Source: Centrapalus pauciflorus (Eukaryota; Streptophyta; Magnoliopsida; Asterales; Asteraceae). Taken from it: a stretch of DNA of 64,000 nucleotides. A model generated the notes under the pieces. The model made no database searches and was not told where the DNA came from. It worked only from the letters and a program-made list of their open reading frames with translations. Numbering within the stretch: position 1 is the stretch's first letter; each line of letters starts with the position of its first letter. Where the stretch lies: positions 186,001-250,000 of the forward strand of contig JAANYP010003716.1 of the NCBI GenBank assembly GCA_020465985.1, in the 5' to 3' direction. Shown piece by piece: positions 57,501 through 64,000 of the stretch. The position numbers and the translations under genes were made by a program.

Positions 57501-60500
57501 AGTTTGACCAGTGATCGAAATCGAGGAAGATCGAGGTGTTCGATGAATTCGAGGAAAATCGAGCTAGGGATTTGGAGATTAGGGTTAGAGGGGATTGGCA
57601 ACAAAGTGTTGTTGGGAGAATTCCCCATGATTTGATTTTGAGTTGGTGTTTATGGTCTATACAATCTCCATTTGGTTGATAGGGTAGTGATGTGAAGTTC
57701 AATACACATCCTGTCACAACAAAACAAAATGATTTAATTATACACAATAAAATTCATACCTAATAATTTTATATAAAATAATTATCTTACTTTTTTAAAA
57801 ATAAGTAATAAAAGATGATAAATATGATATGTTAGTAAGAATAGAATAAACATATAAATTTTTATGTGACATTTTTTGTGTATAATAAAATTTTATTGTG
57901 TACAAATTGCATCCCTTAAATTAATACAGTTTTTGAATGTGTTATAAATCTAAAATTTATTGTTATAAATGTAATAGAATAATGATAAATAATACTTGCA
58001 CTGTTGCACATACAACAAGATGTAAAAAGTAAATATGAATGGTTTTTAATCATATATATTTAATAAAGATGTCATAGCATTATAGGAATAGTTTTGGAAA
58101 ATTTATCAAGAAGGGTAATATAATACATAAAATTTGACAATAAATGTATTGTAAATATTTTAGTCTGAGATGAGAGAAAAGACATACAATTCAAATTTTA
58201 GTCAAGGAAAGATAATCGAAATTATTATTTTTGCCAAAATAGGATATTATAAAATAAAAAATTTATCTTCTTAATTAGTCATTAATACCTTTTTTTGTCA
58301 AAATAAATTTTATATTACCTTAATGGGCCTAAATAGTTTCACATTATCTTTATCATGTTAGGTTTTGTATATTATGCTATCTTTTCTAATAATTTTCCCA
58401 ATAGTTTAAGTTTAATGATATACATTTAACAAAGATGTCATAGCATTATATACAACATAGTTTATATTTTTATTGGATTTTTTTTTTTGTTGTATTCACT
58501 TTGGTCCTATCATGTGAGACAAAATGACCAAATTAATGAAAATATATAAGCATGATGCATTTTAATTACATATAAACAATAAAAACCATCATATGTTATC
58601 CTACTTTTATCGGTTTTTTATCTTTCTGAAGTAAATGACTAAAACGAATATAATAAAAAAAAAATCTAAGAATCAAATCGATAGCAACAAGAAAATATAT
58701 TAGTTTTTTTTCAATATAAAGCTAGGTATTAATGGATAAATTTTGAAATAAATGCTAAGATTAAGTAAAAGAAATTGGATAACCTTGATTTCCTTTGTAC
58801 TTGGTTTTCAAGACTTGTTATATAATAGTATAAATAGGCCGGCACTTATAAGCAAATAAATTTCAATTGGCCAAAATTAAAAATTCATTTTAGGGAATTG
58901 ATTTAAGAGGTTAAATATCTGAAATCTGAAAATTAGATCTGAAATTAAAATGTGATCTTAAGATTTGAAATTAAGAAGTGACCTTAAGATTGTTGCTTCG
59001 TAATATGAAACATCTAAAAAATATTACTTTAAAATATTAAATCTAAGTAATTATATATTATATTTAAATAATTTATAACAAACTTAAATTATAATAAATA
59101 ATATGATAAATATTTTTAAATTAGAATTAAATAAATATATATTTTAATCAACATCTCAAAAAAGATGATTGAAATTATAATAATTAATATGATAAATAGT
59201 TTTAGGGTTTGTATACTAAAAATAAATAAAGAAACCTCTATTTTTTTTTTCAGACCCAAGTCATCCTCTAAAACTTAAGAGGTAAATTCAAATGTTGCAA
59301 CCTCTTAACTCTGAAACTAAACAAACTATCTTGATTTATTCATTTAATCAATATCTGAAGTAATTTTAACTTCAAACCGTTTTAAGAGTCTCTTAATGAA
59401 AAATAAACAACACCTTATTTTTAACCTTATTTTTAAAGATAAGATCAAATCTAAAATTTCATACAAACGATAATAGGTACCAATTTTATAATTTACCCTT
59501 AATTAAACTTCTTAGTTATTACATAGATTTTTAAGATGTTGGTTTTGATTAAAAAGTATAAATTTTCTAAATTAGATATTGATTAACCAATAGCATTTTG
59601 GGGATGTTTAATTGGATAGATACGGTTTTAGATCGTAGAACTTTGATGTGACAATATTAAAAAATGACATGATTTTAATACGTAAGGACTAAAAAATGAA
59701 AAGATAACAAAAAAACCTTAGTTTTAGGGATTATATAATAATTAGGGTAGAGAGTGGATGATGAACAAAGAAGATAGGAGAATACCAATACCGAATGAAA
59801 TTAAATTTCTTTTTCTTATTTCATCAAATGTGATAGGTAAGTATTTTGAAATCCAAATCCAATGAAGTCTTTAAATCCTTCAAACCAAACAGACCAAGCG
59901 TTTAGGACAGATACGTCTTCAAAACATGTTTTTTAATTCCTCTAACAACTGAAAAATTAACACCGTAATATACAACAAGATGGACACTTTTAATTTGGCA
60001 AACAATTATGTATTATGTTTTCAAAACACGAAAAGTTGGCCATGTTTAGTTACATGATGTCGACGAAAATTTTCGACGAAAACAAGGAGTTTCTGAAAAT
60101 ACGTTGAAATCCAACATCTTTTTTCATGTTTTTAGTTTCGGTATCTATAGTTATAATTTAAAACCTCATTTTAATGTTTTCTATCACAGTTTTCATTTAT
60201 AGAATAGAGTGAGAAAAGGAAGTGATAAAAATGAAAAGACAAAACATATTTACGACACATTTTAAACAGTACATTATCATCTCTAAAATATGTTTTCATA
60301 AAAACCTTCTTAATTTCAGTTTCATTAAAAACATAAAACCGAAAACTCTCGTTTGGTAAACGTTGTGAAGTCACTTCACAAAATGTGAAGACAATTAAAC
60401 ACCACCGTTTCTACGATAATTCATCTTTTTTATATTAAATATATATACATATAATTTTATTTAACAAATTTTCGTCAAACAAGTTTAAAGAAATCTATTC

Positions 60501-61741
60501 AAACTTTTTTCTTATAATTTATATAACTCGTTAAATATATTTACAACATATATAAACATTAAACTAGTCATGAAATAATATATATTCAATGTGTTTTGCT
60601 TCCCTCGTTAGTGTCAATGTGAATTTAATAATAATGTATCCATCAAATGTGACGATATAATTAATATTTTATTGAATTCTCCTCTTAAAAACTATTATTA
60701 ATGTGATCCCTAATATGAAATATTTTATGTGAAAGTTTTTATTTTTGTTAGTATTTATATATTTAATAAATTAGTTATCATGTAATTTAATTTGAAATCG
60801 AATGACATAGTTTAACACTAATGAAATTTTAAACATATGATCGACCATGATTAGAGATGAAATATTCTATTCAAGCTAAGTAATTTATACCTAAAAATAT
60901 TAATATTTAGTACATAAAATTAATTGTTGTTTGCATTAACCTTTTATGCCTAAAATGTAATATGTGTGCGCGCGCATAATGTAACTTATATAAACATTTA
61001 TACAGTCATCTTTAATTTATTCTGTTATTAATATATGGATTATACAAAATTTAGGGAAAATTATACAAAAAACCAACGTACTTTTGATATTTTTCGATTA
61101 ATTCACTGTACCAAAAACGTTTCCATAAAAGTCCTTCAACTTGAAATTTTTTACGAATTGTGTTGTTTTATGGGATTTTTTTAAGATTTTTCAAAAGTTT
61201 TTCATAAGATTTTGTTAAGTTTAAGGACTTTTATGGAAATATATTATGTATAGTGATTTTACGAAAACTTTTTTAAGTTGAGAGATTTTTGTGGAAACGT
61301 TTTTGATACAATAACTTATTCGAAAGATACTGAAAGTTGGTTTTTACGTGATTTTCCCTAAAATTTATACCCACATATCAAATACACAAAAATGTACATG
61401 GTTCATTAGATTTCACTATAGTTATTTTTCTCGTTTGTCTTAGAATCATATTTATTAAAGGTTATATCATTACTTTAAAAATCTTTACGATTATTTCTAT
61501 ATTTAGCTGACATTTTAATGGTTTCTTTTAAAAATAACCAAACAACCTTATTATTTCAGAATAACTGATAAGTTCGATAATAATAAACCTAACAAGTGTA
61601 TATTTTTCCATATAAATATAATATATTGAAACAGGTACCTGAATCATCTCCATGTATAGTTGAAACATAAAACTGAATCAAGAAAATTGATATATACAAG
61701 AAGTAAGGGAACTCCTTCAAACATTGCCATGTTTTATCCAT
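54535..61741 (-). CDS. Receptor-like kinase with cysteine-rich (SPARK-like) ectodomain, seven coding exons
   Basis: Coding exons in transcript order: 61741-61639, 57710-57111, 56215-56192, 56098-55637, 55514-55399, 55313-55053, 54759-54535. All junctions are GT..AG and in phase, giving 596 aa. Exon 1 is a signal peptide (MDKTWQCLKEF, then YFLYISIFLIQFYV). Exon 2 is a ~200-aa extracellular domain with about a dozen Cys, including TTLCCQSP, and several N-glycosylation sites, resembling SPARK ectodomains. Exon 4 opens with a membrane helix (TLLGIVLASMGLMLVIMLV) and begins the kinase: LGRGSAGEVYKG, catalytic Lys in VAIKQIS, REVDGLSRIRHPNL. Exon 5 has the RD-type catalytic loop HRDIK, exon 6 LSDFGLAK and GTIGYMDPEY, exon 7 the C-lobe end. 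All catalytic residues are present, so an active plasma-membrane Ser/Thr kinase is likely. Exon 3 is only 24 nt. The ligand is unknown. Confidence 0.88.
56552..56880 (+). mobile_element. MITE copy in intron 2 of the kinase gene
   Basis: It starts ATGTGTTTAGCAAGCGAGAA, continues with TCAGTTTTGAGTTTTTAAT and CATTTTAGAGATGA, and ends ..TTCGTCGAAAACAGGTTAACTAAACGG. The reverse complement of 60034-60365 shows the same blocks in the same order, so two members of one family sit in introns of one gene in opposite orientation. Confidence 0.65.
58880..59420. mobile_element. MITE-like unit related to 20716-20945
   Basis: The right end, read on the minus strand, is AAGGTGTTGTTTATTTTTCATTAAGAG, similar to GGGTGTGTTTGTTTTCAATTAAGAG at 20716. 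The interior has the same TTAAGAGGT and TCTGAAAT words. Its left border is vague and the target duplication is not resolved. Confidence 0.45.
60034..60365 (-). mobile_element. MITE copy in intron 1 of the kinase gene
   Basis: Reverse-orientation partner of 56552-56880. Its right end gives CAACGTTTACCAAACGAGAG on the minus strand, followed by TTTTCGGTTTTATGTTTTTAAT and ATTTTAGAGATGA. Its left end carries CGACGAAAATTTTCGACG. Confidence 0.65.
61054..61358. mobile_element. MULE-like MITE in intron 1 of the kinase gene
   Basis: Inverted ends GGGAAAATTATAC../..GTGATTTTCCC, with long inner complementarity (ACCAACGTACTTTT.., AAAAACGTTTCCATAAAAGTCCTT). AAAATTTA flanks it at 61046-61053 and 61360-61367; as a 9-mer (61045-61053, 61359-61367) 8 of 9 match. 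305 bp. Confidence 0.75.
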
Positions 61742-61812
61742 CACGAGAGAGAACCAAATTCGGTAAAGAAAAGGTTTCAATTGATTGATATCGTGTGTGT
61801 ATGTATGTATAT

Positions 61813-61814
<2 letters not shown>

Positions 61815-61870
<56 letters not shown>
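61815..61870. repeat. (AG)28 microsatellite in the kinase 5' leader/promoter
   Basis: Uninterrupted AG units, that is (CT)28 on the coding strand, 74 bp upstream of the start codon at 61741. A shorter AG run follows at 61925-61938, and TATATATA at about 61907-61918 could serve as the TATA box. Confidence 0.9.
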
Positions 61871-61873
<3 letters not shown>

Positions 61874-61939
61874 CGAGTTCTCTAAAGAGAAAGTTTAAAG
61901 TGATATATATGTATATATACATAGTGAGAGAGAGAGAGA

Positions 61940-62900
61940 TTGGATAGACGTGAAAATATATAAATATGTTATGCAATTTACGTAATGTATATTAATTGTG
62001 TTTTTTTAATGACTCGAAAATTTGTATCTATTTAAACAATGACATAGTTTTAATCAAAAGAGCATCAATGGTGTTGAATGTGGAACGATACTATGGGCTG
62101 GGATAGCGATTGTTAAGTCGATTAGTTGTTAAAGTAATCTTTTCTTAAGCGAAACTATATGTAAACTACTTATTTGATTATATACATGTGTGTGTTGCAT
62201 CAACATGTCATTTTTAGTACATTTTGTATTTTTAAAGAATGAACTATTTGGGTATGTTTGACACAACTTAATCATAGGAGTTTACATAAGCTTGAACTTA
62301 TAACGTTTAAAGCTCAAACTATAATGTGTGTTGGGATAATGTTTTTCTAAAGAGTTTATTGAACCATAAGTTCTTAAACGAGCAGCTAGTTGAGAACTTT
62401 TAATAGCATTTGAAGTTAACTTGAGCTTCTAAAATTATAAATATACCAGATGTTTCTAGCTTAGCGTTGTCAATTGCTAAATGTTAACTCAAGGTTTAGG
62501 TTCAAGTCAAAGTACAGATTTAGGAGTGTGTTTGAGTTCTGTTGTTTATTACAGAGAATTATCAAGAAATATAATATAAAATACAAATTTTAACAATAAA
62601 GGTATTGTAAAACTTTTTTGGCCAAGTAAGGTAATGTAAAATTGTATCTTGACCGAGAAAAGACATTAAATTCAAATTTTAGGCAAAGAAAAATAGTCAA
62701 ATATTATTCATTATTAAAAAGGAAAGCATAAAATTAAAATTTTACCTTCTTAATTGGTAACCAATACCATTTTTTTTTTAAATTTAAATTTTATATTATC
62801 TTTTTTAGTCTAATTAAAAATTTCCACATTACATTTGTTGTTAATTTTTGTAATTTACTCTTTATTCTATATTAGGTGTTTTGTTTGTTATAAATTTTTT
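61940..62900. other. Upstream region of the kinase gene, no further gene seen
   Basis: AT-rich sequence without coding frames or clear element ends. Confidence 0.5.
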
Positions 62901-62904
62901 TGGT

Positions 62905-62910
<6 letters not shown>

Positions 62911-62983
<73 letters not shown>

Positions 62984-63409
62984 TGAGTTCAAATGAGTAC
63001 CACTAGGTTTGCGGAGTACCGGAGGTACCTCGCTTAAAACCATTTTTTTTGAAATTTTTTTTCATAATCATGTTTAAATTAATAATATAAGACTACTTGC
63101 AAAAAATCACACCCAAACACACACTATAACTATGTGAAACGTGCAAGTTCACATGAACTGCACTGTTGTGAATGTATGTTCACAGCTAAGCATGTTCACA
63201 TGAATTTTTTCACGTTCACATGACTTTTAAGAGACTAGAAAGTGTGAATGTGTGTAATTCTTTTACGAATAGGCTTATATTATTTGTATCTAAATTAATA
63301 TGAAAAAAAAATTAAAAAAAAACTTTTTTTCGGAGCATGTTCACATCTAAAACCCGTGTGTTCACAGGTACTCACGGTACTCTGCATTTTTTAGGTACTC
63401 ACACGAACC

Positions 63410-63447
<38 letters not shown>
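62911..63447. mobile_element. Foldback-like element embedded in (TA)n
   Basis: (TA)n at 62911-62979 and 63414-63447 flank a 430-bp core. The core starts GAATTGAGTTCAAATGAGTACC and ends (reverse complement) TTCGTGTGAGTACCTAAAAAATGCAGAGTACC, an imperfect inverted repeat built from GAGTACC words. The core contains at least six GTTCACA words at 63140-63370. No coding frame. Same habit as the element at 35753. Confidence 0.55.
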
Positions 63448-63449
<2 letters not shown>

Positions 63450-64000
63450 TTGAGTTTCTATGGGGCACCATATGCATCGGGAACTAAATGGGAACAAAAA
63501 ATGCATTGCTTGTTTACAAATGATGCAATAATGGTAATATTGGAATACTTTATTTGAAAAAATTAATTATTCTTTTAATTAATAGATTAGGATTAAAATA
63601 GGAAACTAAATCAATCTCATTAACCATTCTCCATATATTATTCCCTCTCTCACACACACACACACACACACACAATCGACCGACGAGTTTGAGAAGACGA
63701 TGATGAGATGAAGATGAAAATGATGCATCACGTTGAACTCATGAACCTATGAACGTATACGATGTGAAGAAGACGAATACGAAGATGCATAGTATGAACA
63801 CGATGATGCATAACCTGGTGCTCCATATGAACACGATGATGCATAACCCGGGAAAGATAAATACGAAGATGCACAGTCAATGAAGATGATGAAGCATCAT
63901 GTTGGATTTTTGTTCAATTGGAATTTTTTAATTTTAGAAGTGCATTTTATAAATTTATTAGCATTTAATACTTGATTATTGAATTAAATATTCAATCAAT
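63448..64000. other. Repeat-like sequence running off the window
   Basis: It begins next to (TA)n with GATTGAGTTTCTATGGGGCACC, so it may be another TA-associated element. (CA)n lies at 63651-63674. Bases 63680-63900 repeat ATGAACACGATGATGCATAACC twice and [A/G]ATACGAAGATGCA twice. No gene seen. Confidence 0.45.

Larger units (their letters stand above)
57711..61638 (-). other. Intron 1 of the kinase gene (3.9 kb)
   Basis: AT-rich and free of coding frames. It contains at least three MITE-type units (58880-59420, 60034-60365, 61054-61358). The borders are GTACCTG at the donor (61638 leftward) and TTGTGACAG at the acceptor (57711). Confidence 0.75.

Overview
The window is a repeat-dense stretch of nuclear DNA from a flowering plant. 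Spliceosomal introns with GT..AG borders, a pentatricopeptide-repeat (PPR) gene, a VQ-motif fragment, a receptor-like kinase, and copia, gypsy, Helitron, hAT, PIF/Harbinger and Mutator elements all point to a eudicot. The repeat style resembles Asteraceae, but that is an impression and not a demonstration. I saw no rRNA, tRNA or CRISPR structures.

Only three host genes look intact. (1) An intronless PPR protein, 16866-18680 (+). (2) An R3H/SUZ-type nucleic-acid-binding protein with six coding exons, 42614-49795 (+), whose 4.7 kb first intron is full of DNA transposons. (3) A receptor-like kinase with a cysteine-rich ectodomain and seven coding exons, 54535-61741 (-), whose signal-peptide exon lies about 3.9 kb from the rest. 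I assembled the two multi-exon models by hand. Every junction keeps the reading frame and gives products of 315 and 596 aa.

Layout of the rest. 1-8449: 3' part of a Sirevirus-like copia element (gag, broken pol, an intact 909-codon extra ORF, 3' LTR), inserted in the gag of a second copia element. 8450-14001: rest of that second copia (frameshifted pol with an altered integrase residue, 3' LTR TGTTGG..CCAACA). 14002-16240: gypsy LTR-like remnants. 21924-22444: hAT MITE with an 8 bp target duplication. 22553-24038: a Pack-MULE carrying a VQ-motif coding fragment. 24905-33541: a non-autonomous gypsy element of TR-GAG type (minus strand, gag only) with a 5 bp target duplication and a 1.3 kb Helitron inserted in one LTR only. 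33700-38670: a FAR1/OTU-type Mutator transposase pseudogene cut up by retroelement fragments and a (TA)n-associated element. 38780-39090: a minisatellite. 39314-42151: a hAT element containing a PIF-like element and a MULE. 50654-52636: a second, small gag-only gypsy element. 61800-64000: microsatellites and (TA)n-associated foldback elements upstream of the kinase gene.

The most informative features are the dated nesting events (exact target duplications), the VQ capture, the one-LTR Helitron, a start/stop-overlapping uORF at the PPR gene, and a 24-nt microexon in the kinase gene. I found no convincing new multi-gene system. Family names rest on motifs read by eye.
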